From assembly GCF_900239495.1 (NCBI RefSeq), contig NZ_OENE01000023.1, forward strand, positions 1 through 64,000: a stretch of DNA of 64,000 nucleotides, read 5' to 3'. This stretch comes from Tenacibaculum finnmarkense genomovar ulcerans. Lineage in GTDB: Bacteria > Bacteroidota > Bacteroidia > Flavobacteriales > Flavobacteriaceae. The position numbers and the translations under genes are program-made. Shown one piece after another: positions 44,194-53,428 of the stretch; position 1 is the stretch's first letter, and each line of letters begins with the position of its first letter. The notes below the pieces were generated by a model. The model had not been told where the DNA came from, did no database searches, and saw only the letters and a list, made by a program, of their open reading frames with translations.

Positions 44194-44385
44194 TTATAAA
44201 ACTCTAACATCAACAGCGTTTAAACCTTTTTTTCCTTCTTTAAGATCAAACTCTACAGTATCACCTTCTCTAACCTCATCGATTAAACCTGATACGTGTA
44301 CAAAATATTCTGTGTTTGTTCCTGTTTCAGTAACAAATCCAAAACCTTTAGATTCGTTAAAGAACTTAATTGTTCCTTCTTTCAT
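44194..44385 (-). CDS. Cold-shock protein, CspA family
   Basis: A 63-residue single cold-shock domain, an RNA chaperone that melts structured messages. RNP1 is KGFGFV (residues 13-18) and RNP2 is EYFVHVSGL (26-34), with the basic/aromatic surface intact. It is monocistronic with its own -7 element and terminator. Whether it is cold-induced cannot be told; its leader is only about 25 nt, far shorter than the long cspA-type leader. Confidence 0.95.
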   Translation of the reverse strand: MKEGTIKFFNESKGFGFVTETGTNTEYFVHVSGLIDEVREGDTVEFDLKEGKKGLNAVDVRVL

Positions 44386-44413
44386 TGTAAAAAATATTAT
44401 ATTAAATATGAAA

Positions 44414-44421
44414 CAAATATA
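44414..44421 (-). promoter_or_regulatory. -7 element of cold-shock gene
   Basis: Reading leftward TATATTTG matches TAnnTTTG, 28 bp before the ATG. Confidence 0.55.
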
Positions 44422-44642
44422 CCTTTAATAATTTACTATAAATTGATTTTTCTATCAAAAAAACAAAAATTAACACCTACATAACAATTAATTATCAATT
44501 AGTTATCAATTAGTTATCATTTTAATTCCTTTGGTAAAATAGCTTGTATCGTAAAAGCAGGTTAATAACTTGTGTGGTAAACACCGCAAATTCTTTGTAT
44601 TTTTACATTTTACTTTTATCTAAACACCTCACACCACTCTCG

Positions 44643-47600
44643 ATGTATTTAATTTTTGATACTGAAACTACCGGATTACCAAAAAACTGGAACGCACCTT
44701 TTACAGATACTGATAATTGGCCAAGAGCAACCCAAATTGCATGGCAATTGCATGATGAATTAGGAAACTTAATTGAACATCATGATTTCCTTATCAAACC
44801 TGAAGGATTTAATATTCCTTATGATGCGGAGCAAATTCATGGTATTTCTACTGATTTAGCCCAAGAACAAGGAATTGAACTTCCTGAAGGTTTGGCTTTA
44901 TTTAACGAAGCATTAAGTAAAACCAAATTTGTGGTAGGTCAGAATGTAGGTTTTGATTTAAATATTATGGGTTGTGAATTTCATCGTTTAGGTGTCGATA
45001 CCATTTTAAATGACCTCCCTATTTTAGATACTTGTACAGAGCAAACCGCTAAAATGTGTCAAATTCCTGGTGGTCGTGGCGGTAAATTTAAATTACCTAC
45101 GCTAACAGAATTACACAAACATTTATTTGGTTTTGGTTTTGGTGATGCTCACAACGCAACTGCCGATGTAGAAGCAACAACACGTTGTTTTTTAGAATTG
45201 GTTCGTTTGCGTCAATTTACCAAAGAACAATTAGATGTTTCTGATGATTTCTTTGATAATTTCAACAAGACCAACCCTACTCCTATTCAAGTAATCGGAT
45301 TAAATCACTTAAACTTAAAGAAAGAAAGTGAAAAAATTCGTGCAAGAATTGAAAAAGCAAAAGGTGTTACAAAAACCATCAGTACTAATGAAGGTTTAGC
45401 AAAATTAGAAAACGCCAGCTTTGCACACTTACACAATCATACACAATATTCTGTTTTACAATCGACTATTCAAATAGGAAACCTTGTAAAAGCAGCTGCT
45501 AAAGATAATATGTCGGCAGTAGCAATGACCGATACTGGTAATATGATGGCGGCTTTTCATTTTGTACAAGCGGTTTTAAATCATAATAAATCCGTAGAAA
45601 CAGCAAATATTGAAGCCATTGAAAAAGGAGAAACGCCAACGCAAAAACCGTTGAAACCTATTGTTGGTTGTGAATTTAATATTTGTGGAGATCATACCAA
45701 TAAAAGTCAAAAAGACAACGGTTATCAAGTTGTTTTATTAGCAAAAAATAAAAAAGGATATCACAATTTAGCAAAAATGTCATCTATCGCTTTTGTCGAT
45801 GGATTTTATTATATCCCAAGAATCGACAGAAAAGTAGTTGAACAATATAAAGAAGACATCATTGTGCTTACAGGTAGTATCTATGGTGAAGTTCCTAGTA
45901 AAATATTAAATGTTGGTGAGGCACAAGCCGAAGAAGCACTTCTTTGGTGGAAAGCACAATTTGGTGATGATTTATACATCGAATTAATGCGTCATAATCA
46001 AGACGATGAAAGAGTTGTTAACGAAACACTTTTAAAATTTTCAAAAAAACACAATGTAAAAACAGTTGCCTCTAACAATACTTTTTATTTAGATAAAAAA
46101 GATGCCAATGCTCATGATATTTTATTGTGTGTAAAAGACGGAGAAAAACAAGCTACTCCAAAAGGACGAGGACGAGGTTATCGCTACGGTTTACCAAACG
46201 ATGAATATTACTTCAAATCATCCGAAGAAATGAAAAAATTGTTTGCAGATCTTCCTGAAGCAATTATAAATATTCAAGAAATTGTTGATAAAATAACGCC
46301 CTACACCCTAGCTCGTGACGTTTTATTACCTGCCTTCGATATTCCTGATGAATTTAAAGATGAAAAAGATAATGAAGACAAAGGAAAACGTGGTGAAAAT
46401 AATTTTTTACGTCATTTAACCTATGTAGGTGCAAAAAAACGATACGGAGAAATTACAGAAAGTATTCGTGAACGTTTAGATTTTGAATTGGAAGTAATTG
46501 AAAAAACAGGGTATCCAGGATACTTTTTAATTGTTGAAGATTTTATTCGAGAAGCAAGAAATATGGATGTTGCTGTAGGTCCTGGGCGTGGTTCTGCGGC
46601 AGGTTCGGTAGTTGCTTTTTGCTTATGGATTACAAATATTGACCCAATTAAATACGATTTACTTTTTGAGCGTTTCTTAAATCCTGAACGTGTATCAATG
46701 CCCGATATTGATATTGATTTTGATGATGAAGGACGTGGACGTGTAATGGATTATGTAATTGATAAATATGGTGCAAATCAGGTAGCGCAAATTATTACTT
46801 ACGGAACTATGGCGGCAAAATCTTCTATTAGAGATACCGCTCGTGTTTTAGATTTACCGCTTTTTGAAGCAGATAGAATTGCCAAGTTAATTCCGGGAAT
46901 GAAGCTGAAGAAAATATTTTCTTTAGATGATAAACAACTAAGTGAAAAACTTAGAACCGAAGAAATTGAATTAGTAAACGAACTAAAAAGACTTTCTAAT
47001 GGTTCTGATTTAATGTCGGAAACCATTAATAAAGCGCGAATTTTAGAAGGTTCTGTTCGAAATACAGGAATCCATGCCTGTGGTGTTATTATTACGCCTG
47101 ACGATATTACAAAATTCGTACCTGTTGCCTTGGCAAAAGATTCCGACATGTATGTAACCCAGTTTGATAACTCGGTTGTAGAAGATGCTGGTTTATTAAA
47201 AATGGATTTCTTGGGATTAAAAACGCTAACCTTAATTAAGGATACCGTTAAAATTGTAAAAGCACGTCACGATGTACTTTTAGACCCCGAAACTTTTCCT
47301 TTAGATGATGTAAAAACCTACGAACTTTTCCAAAGAGGAGAAACTGTTGGTATTTTTCAATATGAATCTCCAGGAATGCAAAAACATATGCGTTCTTTAA
47401 AGCCGACTGTTTTTGAAGATTTAATTGCCATGAATGCCTTGTATCGTCCAGGTCCGATGGAATATATTCCTTCTTTTATCCGAAGAAAACACGGAGATGA
47501 AGAAATCGAATATGATTTACCAGCAATGGAAGAATATTTATCGGAAACCTACGGAATTACGGTTTATCAAGAGCAAGTAATGTTATTATCACAAAAATTA

Positions 47601-49016
47601 GCCGATTTTACAAAAGGTGAAGCCGATGTTTTACGTAAGGCAATGGGTAAAAAACAAATTGCGGTACTCGATAAAATGAAACCTAAATTTGTAAAACAAT
47701 CCATAGCAAACGGGCATGATGCTAAAAAATTAGAAAAAATTTGGACGGATTGGGAAGCCTTCGCATCGTATGCCTTTAACAAATCACACTCTACTTGTTA
47801 TGCTTGGATTGCGTATCAAACAGCTTATTTAAAAGCACATTATCCTGCCGAATATATGGCAGCAGTGCTTTCAAATAACATGAATGATATTAAATCTGTT
47901 TCATTTTTTATGGAGGAATGTAAACGTGCAGGAATTACCGTTTTAGGGCCTGATGTTAATGAATCATTTTCTAAATTTTCAGTAAATAAAGAAGGTGCTA
48001 TTCGTTTTGGAATGGCAGCTATTAAAGGTGTTGGAGGACTTGCAGTAAAAGCAATTATTAACGAACGAGAAGAAAATGGTACTTTTAATTCTGTTTTTGA
48101 TGTTGCTAAACGAGTAGATTTACGTGTAGCAAATAAAAAAGCATTTGAAGGTTTAATTTTAGCGGGTGGTTTTGATTCTTTTGGAACTGCACACAGAGCA
48201 CAATATTTTGTAGAAGATGAAAAAAATCAAAAATTTATAGAGAAAATATTGCGTTTTGGAAACAAGCATCAAGAAAATTTAAACTCGGCGCAGGTATCAT
48301 TATTTGGAGGTGGTTCTGAGGAAGAAATGCCAGAACCAATTATTCCACTTTGTGATACTTGGGGAACTATGGAACTATTAGGAAGAGAAAAAGAAGTCGT
48401 TGGTATTTATATTTCTGCGCATCCGCTAGATGATTTTAAAAATGAAATGAAGTTTTGTAACGCCAAGCTTTCTTACTACAATGATTTGCCTAAATATGAA
48501 GGAATGGCATTGACTTTTGGCGGAATTGTTACCGATGTACAACATCGAATTTCGAAAGCAGGAAAAGGATGGGCAACATTTTTTATTGAAGATTATACTG
48601 AAAATTATGAATTCAGAATTTTTGGCGAAGAGTATTTAAAATTCAAACACTTTTTAGATATTAATTCATTTTTATTTGTAAAGACGATGGTAAAACCAGG
48701 TTGGACAAATAGAGAAGGCATAAAAGGAGAACCAAGAATTAGCTTTACTGATTTTTCTATTTTACACGATATTATGGATAAACTCTGTAAAAAAGTAACC
48801 ATAAGGATGCCTTTAAAAGAAGTGACTGAAAACCGAATTAAAAATTTACAGCATTTATGTACCACCAATAAAGGTTCTCAGAACCTGCACTTTACTATTT
48901 GGGATGAAGAAGAAAAAATAAAATTAGAAGCACCTAGTAGAAATACCAAAGTTAAAATAACCAACGAGTTTTTAAATACTTTAGATCAACAACATATTAA
49001 TTATAAATTGAATTAA
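44643..49016 (+). CDS. dnaE: DNA polymerase III alpha subunit with fused exonuclease
   Basis: A 1457-residue replicative polymerase. Residues about 1-185 are a DnaQ-type DEDDh exonuclease (IFDTETTGLP, GQNVGFDL, HNATADVEATT). A PHP domain follows from about 260 (HLHNHTQYSVL), then the C-family palm with PDIDIDFDDEGRG near residue 687, the finger block, a HhH region and an OB fold near the C-terminus. The PHP domain has lost several metal ligands, so proofreading should come from the fused exonuclease. The ATG at 44643 gives MYLIFDTETTG; the frame is open about 100 bp further upstream but without family similarity. The next small gene begins 3 bp after the stop. Confidence 0.95.
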   Translation: MYLIFDTETTGLPKNWNAPFTDTDNWPRATQIAWQLHDELGNLIEHHDFLIKPEGFNIPYDAEQIHGISTDLAQEQGIELPEGLALFNEALSKTKFVVGQNVGFDLNIMGCEFHRLGVDTILNDLPILDTCTEQTAKMCQIPGGRGGKFKLPTLTELHKHLFGFGFGDAHNATADVEATTRCFLELVRLRQFTKEQLDVSDDFFDNFNKTNPTPIQVIGLNHLNLKKESEKIRARIEKAKGVTKTISTNEGLAKLENASFAHLHNHTQYSVLQSTIQIGNLVKAAAKDNMSAVAMTDTGNMMAAFHFVQAVLNHNKSVETANIEAIEKGETPTQKPLKPIVGCEFNICGDHTNKSQKDNGYQVVLLAKNKKGYHNLAKMSSIAFVDGFYYIPRIDRKVVEQYKEDIIVLTGSIYGEVPSKILNVGEAQAEEALLWWKAQFGDDLYIELMRHNQDDERVVNETLLKFSKKHNVKTVASNNTFYLDKKDANAHDILLCVKDGEKQATPKGRGRGYRYGLPNDEYYFKSSEEMKKLFADLPEAIINIQEIVDKITPYTLARDVLLPAFDIPDEFKDEKDNEDKGKRGENNFLRHLTYVGAKKRYGEITESIRERLDFELEVIEKTGYPGYFLIVEDFIREARNMDVAVGPGRGSAAGSVVAFCLWITNIDPIKYDLLFERFLNPERVSMPDIDIDFDDEGRGRVMDYVIDKYGANQVAQIITYGTMAAKSSIRDTARVLDLPLFEADRIAKLIPGMKLKKIFSLDDKQLSEKLRTEEIELVNELKRLSNGSDLMSETINKARILEGSVRNTGIHACGVIITPDDITKFVPVALAKDSDMYVTQFDNSVVEDAGLLKMDFLGLKTLTLIKDTVKIVKARHDVLLDPETFPLDDVKTYELFQRGETVGIFQYESPGMQKHMRSLKPTVFEDLIAMNALYRPGPMEYIPSFIRRKHGDEEIEYDLPAMEEYLSETYGITVYQEQVMLLSQKLADFTKGEADVLRKAMGKKQIAVLDKMKPKFVKQSIANGHDAKKLEKIWTDWEAFASYAFNKSHSTCYAWIAYQTAYLKAHYPAEYMAAVLSNNMNDIKSVSFFMEECKRAGITVLGPDVNESFSKFSVNKEGAIRFGMAAIKGVGGLAVKAIINEREENGTFNSVFDVAKRVDLRVANKKAFEGLILAGGFDSFGTAHRAQYFVEDEKNQKFIEKILRFGNKHQENLNSAQVSLFGGGSEEEMPEPIIPLCDTWGTMELLGREKEVVGIYISAHPLDDFKNEMKFCNAKLSYYNDLPKYEGMALTFGGIVTDVQHRISKAGKGWATFFIEDYTENYEFRIFGEEYLKFKHFLDINSFLFVKTMVKPGWTNREGIKGEPRISFTDFSILHDIMDKLCKKVTIRMPLKEVTENRIKNLQHLCTTNKGSQNLHFTIWDEEEKIKLEAPSRNTKVKITNEFLNTLDQQHINYKLN

Positions 49017-49019
49017 AAA

Positions 49020-49376
49020 ATGCTACCAACTTATAACAATAGCACTGATTTACTCGTAAATGTAACTAAAAATAATCTTTATAGTAAGCTGATTATACAG
49101 CTTACTAAAGATTTTAGTTTGGCAAATTCTACTTTTGAAATACCAGAAAATACCACGCCTGATGTTTTAACAAAAACACTAAATAACACCCTAAAAAACT
49201 TAATTTTAACCGATTCAAAAACCTTTCAAAGTCTTTTATATATTGTTGATGTTCCTGAAAATATGCTTTATAAAATTGACACTTCAAATATTGATAACTA
49301 TACCGAAACTGTTGTTTTTTTAATCTTAAAAAGAGTTTGGAAAAAAATCTGGTTTAGCGCCAATTATTCCCGTTAA
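49020..49376 (+). CDS. Unknown small protein after dnaE
   Basis: I do not recognise this 118-residue protein. It begins 3 bp after dnaE and is probably translated from the same message. It has no signal peptide or membrane helix. It is rich in Asn, Thr and Leu, with a central block PENTTPDVLTKTLNNTL and a basic, aromatic end (LKRVWKKIWF). The ATG at 49020 is the only close start. The codon use is like its neighbours, and the tight coupling supports it being real. Confidence 0.65.
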   Translation: MLPTYNNSTDLLVNVTKNNLYSKLIIQLTKDFSLANSTFEIPENTTPDVLTKTLNNTLKNLILTDSKTFQSLLYIVDVPENMLYKIDTSNIDNYTETVVFLILKRVWKKIWFSANYSR

Positions 49377-49391
49377 TTAGATTTTTATTAT

Positions 49392-49877
49392 TTAATCTTC
49401 TTTAATTATTGATGGAAAAATCATCGGGGCAATTTTTTTAACAGGGCTGTATAAAATAGATTCTGCTAAGTTTTCTTTGGTTACAAAAGGAATGGTATCG
49501 TTCATTTTTCCGAAGAAAATAAAAGCGACACTTAGTATTAATCCAATTTTTAAAGCACCAAAAACACCGCCCAATATTTTGTTTAAAATTCCTAAAGAAG
49601 CAAAATCAGCAACTTTAGTTAGCACTTTTCCCAGTAAAGATATTACGATAATAATAACAATAAATGTTCCTGCAAAAGCGGTTAAAGAAATGTATTTTTC
49701 ATCCCAAGAAACACTGCTTGCTAACCAATCTGAAATAAAATAAGAAAAATGCATCGCACCATAAACTCCTGCAATTAAAGCGACCAAAGAGGCTACCTCA
49801 ACAAATAATCCTTTGAGAATTCCTCGTACAAAACCAAAAATTAAAAGAACAGCTATTATAATATCAAAAATATTCAT
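49392..49877 (-). CDS. CvpA-family membrane protein
   Basis: About 161 residues from the ATG at 49877 (MNIFDIIIAVLLIFGFVRGILKG), which matches the standard CvpA start; an extension to 49922 adds an unlikely segment. Four membrane helices are visible, with the conserved GFVRGILKGLF turn and GGVFGALKIGLILSVAFIF later. CvpA is needed for colicin V release in E. coli and for envelope stress tolerance; the biochemical role is unclear. It converges on the small gene after dnaE, with no strong terminator between. Confidence 0.87.
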   Translation of the reverse strand: MNIFDIIIAVLLIFGFVRGILKGLFVEVASLVALIAGVYGAMHFSYFISDWLASSVSWDEKYISLTAFAGTFIVIIIVISLLGKVLTKVADFASLGILNKILGGVFGALKIGLILSVAFIFFGKMNDTIPFVTKENLAESILYSPVKKIAPMIFPSIIKED

Positions 49878-49977
49878 AAGTATAAAAATAAGGGTTATAA
49901 AATATCGTTTAAAAAATAGCATCTCAATTAAAATGTTATGCCTTTAAATTGTACACCAAATATACATAACTCAGTTG

Positions 49978-49985
49978 TATCTTTG
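49978..49985 (+). promoter_or_regulatory. -7 element of unknown gene 50004-50360
   Basis: TATCTTTG matches TAnnTTTG, 18 bp before the chosen ATG. It argues against an upstream ATG at 49938. Confidence 0.5.
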
Positions 49986-50003
49986 TCTATTCAAAAAACA
50001 CAG

Positions 50004-50360
50004 ATGTCAAAAGAAGTTAACTTAAAAGAAAAATGGGATTTTCTGATAAAAAATTTATCAGAACAATTTGCCGATGGTGATACCTTAAATGTCGATGCTG
50101 TTATCTATTTAATTGGGGTGCAAGAGCTTGGACAAGGACAACGACCGTTTAAAAAAGATGAAAAGGTAAACTTAATGCACATTGCTATTTGTAAACTTTT
50201 AGAGCCTTACGGATATTATGAATTTGATTTCTTTGATCCTGACGGTTGGCCACACTATAAAACCATCACCGAATTACCGAGTTTAAAACCAGGAGAACAA
50301 GCGGTTTTAATAAAGGAAGCTATTATTCATTATTTTGAACTAGTAGACTTTTTTAAATAA
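50004..50360 (+). CDS. Conserved small protein of unknown function
   Basis: A 118-residue protein (MSKEVNLKEKWDFLIKNLSEQFADGDTL in part). I do not know its function. It has no signal peptide or membrane helix, is acidic, and has clear conserved-looking blocks: AVIYLIGVQELGQGQRPFKKDEK, LMHIAICKLLEPYGYYEF and DPDGWPHY. The pattern looks like a compact helical protein kept in Flavobacteria. The ATG at 50004 is favoured because a -7 element sits just before it. It is divergent from cvpA. Confidence 0.75.
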   Translation: MSKEVNLKEKWDFLIKNLSEQFADGDTLNVDAVIYLIGVQELGQGQRPFKKDEKVNLMHIAICKLLEPYGYYEFDFFDPDGWPHYKTITELPSLKPGEQAVLIKEAIIHYFELVDFFK

Positions 50361-50505
50361 AAACACTGTTAAATGTTTATTTAAAAGCATAAATAGCACT
50401 ATTATTTTAATAAAATGATAAAAAAATAAAAGTGGTACACTTCTTGGAAAGAAGTTCGTAAATGACTAGTTTTAAATATTAATTCAACTCTTATAAAATA
50501 TACTA

Positions 50506-51888
50506 ATGAAAAAATTACTGTCGCTATTAATACTTGCTACTTCAATGGTTAGCGCCCAATATACAATTAAAGGAACAATGACGCCTCCTGAAAAAAGTGA
50601 CTGGGTTTACCTGCATAAATTACAAGGAGCTAAGCCGAAATTTATCAGCAATACAACTATAAAATCGAACACCATTGTTGTTGGTGGAGAAAAGCAAACC
50701 TTAGGTAAATTTGAATTTACCCTACCTGAAGATGCACCTGTTGGAGCCTACAGAGCTACCTACCGAAATAAAGGTGCCGGGTTTGTAGATTTCTATTTCA
50801 ATAAAGAAAATATTGAATTTATATTCAATCCTAAATACCCTGGGCAATCTGTTGTTTTTACAGCATCTAGAGAAAATAAACTATATACCGAATATTTACA
50901 ATCTTATGCTTTAATCCAAAATAAAATTGACGAAAATCAGGTTGATTATATTAAAAATGGAAATAAAGAGACTAAAAAAGCATATAAAGTAGCCGTAAAA
51001 GAATTAGAAGATGTGCAAGATATTTATGAAAATAAATCAGACGGTATGTTGGTGCATAATTTTATTGAAGCCTCACAGCGTTATAACCCGTCTAGTCCTA
51101 TTGATAATATGGACGAATATCTTTCTTCTACAGTTAATCATTTTTTCAAATATATTGACTTTAATAATGAAGCCTTATACAACTCTTCTTTTTTAGTAGA
51201 TCGTATTGCTGATTATGTTTTTTACTTAAATTATTCTGATAATAAAGAATTACAACAAAAACTACTTAAAGAATCTATTACAAAGGTAATGGACAAACTT
51301 TCTGGTGTTCAGTTAAAAAAATCAGTAACCGTATTTTTAATTACTTCTTTAGCTGAAAAACGCAACGGTCCAATAGTAGATTGGATGTTTGAAAACTACT
51401 ATGACGAGTTACCTGAAGAAGAAATTGATCCTGTCTTTAGAAAAGAAACCTTACAGTTTTTAAATGCTACCGTTGGTAGAATAGCACCTGATTTTTCATG
51501 GAAAGAAGCAGGTAAAGAACTTAGATTATCAACCTTAGCTGATGGTGAAAAATATTTATTAATTTTTTGGAGTACCTCTTGCCCACACTGTACTAGAGAC
51601 ATTCCTGAATTACATACCGAAATGCAAAAATACAATGAAGTATCGGTTGTATCATTTGCTGTTGAAAACTACAAATCAACAGATTGGAATGAATTTCAAA
51701 AAAACCTACCTTATTGGCACAATGCTATGGGAACGCATCCTACCTATAAATTTGACAACGAAACCATCGTTAAATACAATTTAACAGGAACGCCTTCTTA
51801 TTTTGTTTTAGATAAAGACAAAAAAATAATTGCGATACCAAACGACTTAGAAGATGTTAAAAAGTATTTCGCAAAACAATCAGAATAA
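50506..51888 (+). CDS. TlpA-like thioredoxin, secreted
   Basis: A 460-residue periplasmic protein with a signal peptide (residues 1-18, ending VSAQ). The N-terminal ~100 residues resemble the DUF4369 domain (YTIKGTMTPPEKSDWVYLHKL; GKFEFTLPEDAPVGAYRATY). A helical middle part follows, and a thioredoxin-like domain starts at about 325 with the redox motif CPHC (WSTSCPHCTRDIPEL). It should act in disulfide exchange or cytochrome maturation, by family. The usual cis-Pro is in TGTPSYFVLDKDKK. It is monocistronic. Confidence 0.87.
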   Translation: MKKLLSLLILATSMVSAQYTIKGTMTPPEKSDWVYLHKLQGAKPKFISNTTIKSNTIVVGGEKQTLGKFEFTLPEDAPVGAYRATYRNKGAGFVDFYFNKENIEFIFNPKYPGQSVVFTASRENKLYTEYLQSYALIQNKIDENQVDYIKNGNKETKKAYKVAVKELEDVQDIYENKSDGMLVHNFIEASQRYNPSSPIDNMDEYLSSTVNHFFKYIDFNNEALYNSSFLVDRIADYVFYLNYSDNKELQQKLLKESITKVMDKLSGVQLKKSVTVFLITSLAEKRNGPIVDWMFENYYDELPEEEIDPVFRKETLQFLNATVGRIAPDFSWKEAGKELRLSTLADGEKYLLIFWSTSCPHCTRDIPELHTEMQKYNEVSVVSFAVENYKSTDWNEFQKNLPYWHNAMGTHPTYKFDNETIVKYNLTGTPSYFVLDKDKKIIAIPNDLEDVKKYFAKQSE

Positions 51889-51922
51889 CACATTTATTTT
51901 ATAAATACGTTGATTAAAATAA

Positions 51923-51950
51923 CAAACCCAACAATTATATGTTGGGTTTG
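51923..51950 (+). terminator. Bidirectional terminator of tlpA-like gene and yraN
   Basis: CAAACCCAAC and GTTGGGTTTG form a perfect 10-bp stem with an 8-bp loop between converging genes. Confidence 0.8.
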
Positions 51951-51955
51951 CTGTT

Positions 51956-52315
51956 TTAAAAATGTAAAAAAGCATCTGTTAAATGCTGTATATCATACTG
52001 TTCTTTATTTTTTACAATAGCAATAATATCAAAGCGTACCTCGAGGTCTAAATCTTTTTGATTCACATAATTATTAATCGCAAAAACCAATAATTTTATT
52101 TTCTTCGGATTTACAAAATCTTGTGGATTTCCAAAATAAGTACTCGACCGTGTTTTTACCTCAACAACTACTAAAAAGCCGTCTTTTTGAGCAATAATAT
52201 CTACCTCTGCTTTTTTATATCGATAGTTTTTTTCAAGGATTTTATAGCCGTTTCCCTCTAAATATTCAATAGCTAATTGCTCACCTTTTTCACCAAGTTC
52301 GTTATGCTCTGCCAT
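51956..52315 (-). CDS. yraN: YraN/UPF0102 nuclease-like protein
   Basis: A 119-residue protein of the UPF0102 family with the restriction-endonuclease-like fold. The motifs GEKGEQLAIEYLEGNGYKIL and the D-ExK-type core VDIIAQKDGFLVVVEVKTRSS are complete. It may be a Holliday-junction-like nuclease, but function is not proven. Its ATG shares one base with the stop of the LD-carboxypeptidase gene (TAATG), so the two are translationally coupled. Confidence 0.93.
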   Translation of the reverse strand: MAEHNELGEKGEQLAIEYLEGNGYKILEKNYRYKKAEVDIIAQKDGFLVVVEVKTRSSTYFGNPQDFVNPKKIKLLVFAINNYVNQKDLDLEVRFDIIAIVKNKEQYDIQHLTDAFLHF

Positions 52316-53340
52316 TATTCAAATTTTAAGCTTACTATTCTATTTTGAGTAGTTATCATAATCTTTCTTCCCATTATTAAAGCCCTGTTATCAGGTTCAT
52401 GCCCTGCCGGGAAATTAAATATCACAGGAATACTTTCAGGAATTACCTCTAAAATTAATTGCTCGATAGCGCTTCCCCAAGGTGTTGAGTTTTTTTTAAT
52501 TTTGGTCATATCACCAACAATAACGGCATTTACTTTTGTAAAATAATTGGCACGTTTTAAGCTTTGTAACATTCTGTCAATCGAATATTTGTATTCGCCT
52601 ATTTCTTCAATAAATAAAATTTTATTTTCTGTTGATAGTTGACTTTCCGAGCCTAACATCGATGTTAAAATAGCAATATTCCCGCCGATTAATTCCCCTG
52701 AAAATTTTTGATTATTTTTAGTACTTCTATTATATTTTGATGCTGTAATTTGATATGATAATTTTTCACCAAACAGTACTTTTTTAAGCGATGCAATACT
52801 TTTTGCAATCACTTCGGGTTTATCTTGCATGCTTGTTCCCATAATTCCGTGAATCGTTTCTACGCCCAAATTATGAATATGATTATGAAACGCGGTAATA
52901 TCAGAATAACCAATTACCCATTTAGGATTTTTTATAAATTTCGAAAAATCTAATTTATCTAATATTCTAACAGAACCATACCCGCCACGAGCCGACCAAA
53001 TAGCTTTAATATTTTTATTATCTAAAGCATCTTGAAAATCTTGACAACGCTGCTGATCGGTTCCTGCAAAATGATCAGATTGATTAAACATATGTTTTCC
53101 ATACACCACTTTTAAACCCCAACTTTGGGCAAGTTTTTTGGCTTTATCAATAATATGTTTTCTGTTTTTTAAAATTCCAGCAGGCGCTAGAATTACAATA
53201 GTATCGCCTTTTTGTAAAGATGGCGGCGTTATTAAATTCATAAAATTATTTTGAGCGTTCATTGATTCTGACAACAATATTGACAATAATAGCGATAATA
53301 ACAATGAAAAAACAAGCTTTTTTTGTTTCGTAAATCTCAT
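52315..53340 (-). CDS. S66 LD-carboxypeptidase, exported
   Basis: A 341-residue serine peptidase of the muramoyl-tetrapeptide LD-carboxypeptidase family, trimming peptidoglycan peptides. The nucleophile Ser is in GYSDITAFHN, the Glu in FIEEIGEYKYSIDRM and the His in PAGHEPDN. Unlike cytoplasmic LdcA it begins with a signal peptide (residues 1-30, ending MNAQ) whose core is a repetitive LLLSLLLSILLSES, so it should act in the periplasm. An internal start after the signal (near MNLITPPSL) would give the usual cytoplasmic length, so the start needs checking. It is coupled to yraN. Confidence 0.88.
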   Translation of the reverse strand: MRFTKQKKLVFSLLLSLLLSILLSESMNAQNNFMNLITPPSLQKGDTIVILAPAGILKNRKHIIDKAKKLAQSWGLKVVYGKHMFNQSDHFAGTDQQRCQDFQDALDNKNIKAIWSARGGYGSVRILDKLDFSKFIKNPKWVIGYSDITAFHNHIHNLGVETIHGIMGTSMQDKPEVIAKSIASLKKVLFGEKLSYQITASKYNRSTKNNQKFSGELIGGNIAILTSMLGSESQLSTENKILFIEEIGEYKYSIDRMLQSLKRANYFTKVNAVIVGDMTKIKKNSTPWGSAIEQLILEVIPESIPVIFNFPAGHEPDNRALIMGRKIMITTQNRIVSLKFE

Positions 53341-53428
53341 AAATAATGATGCTTTAAGTTAATTTACGCTCAAAATAATAAAACGAATAGTATGCAACTA
53401 GTTTTTAACTTTTTTTTTACTACATAAA

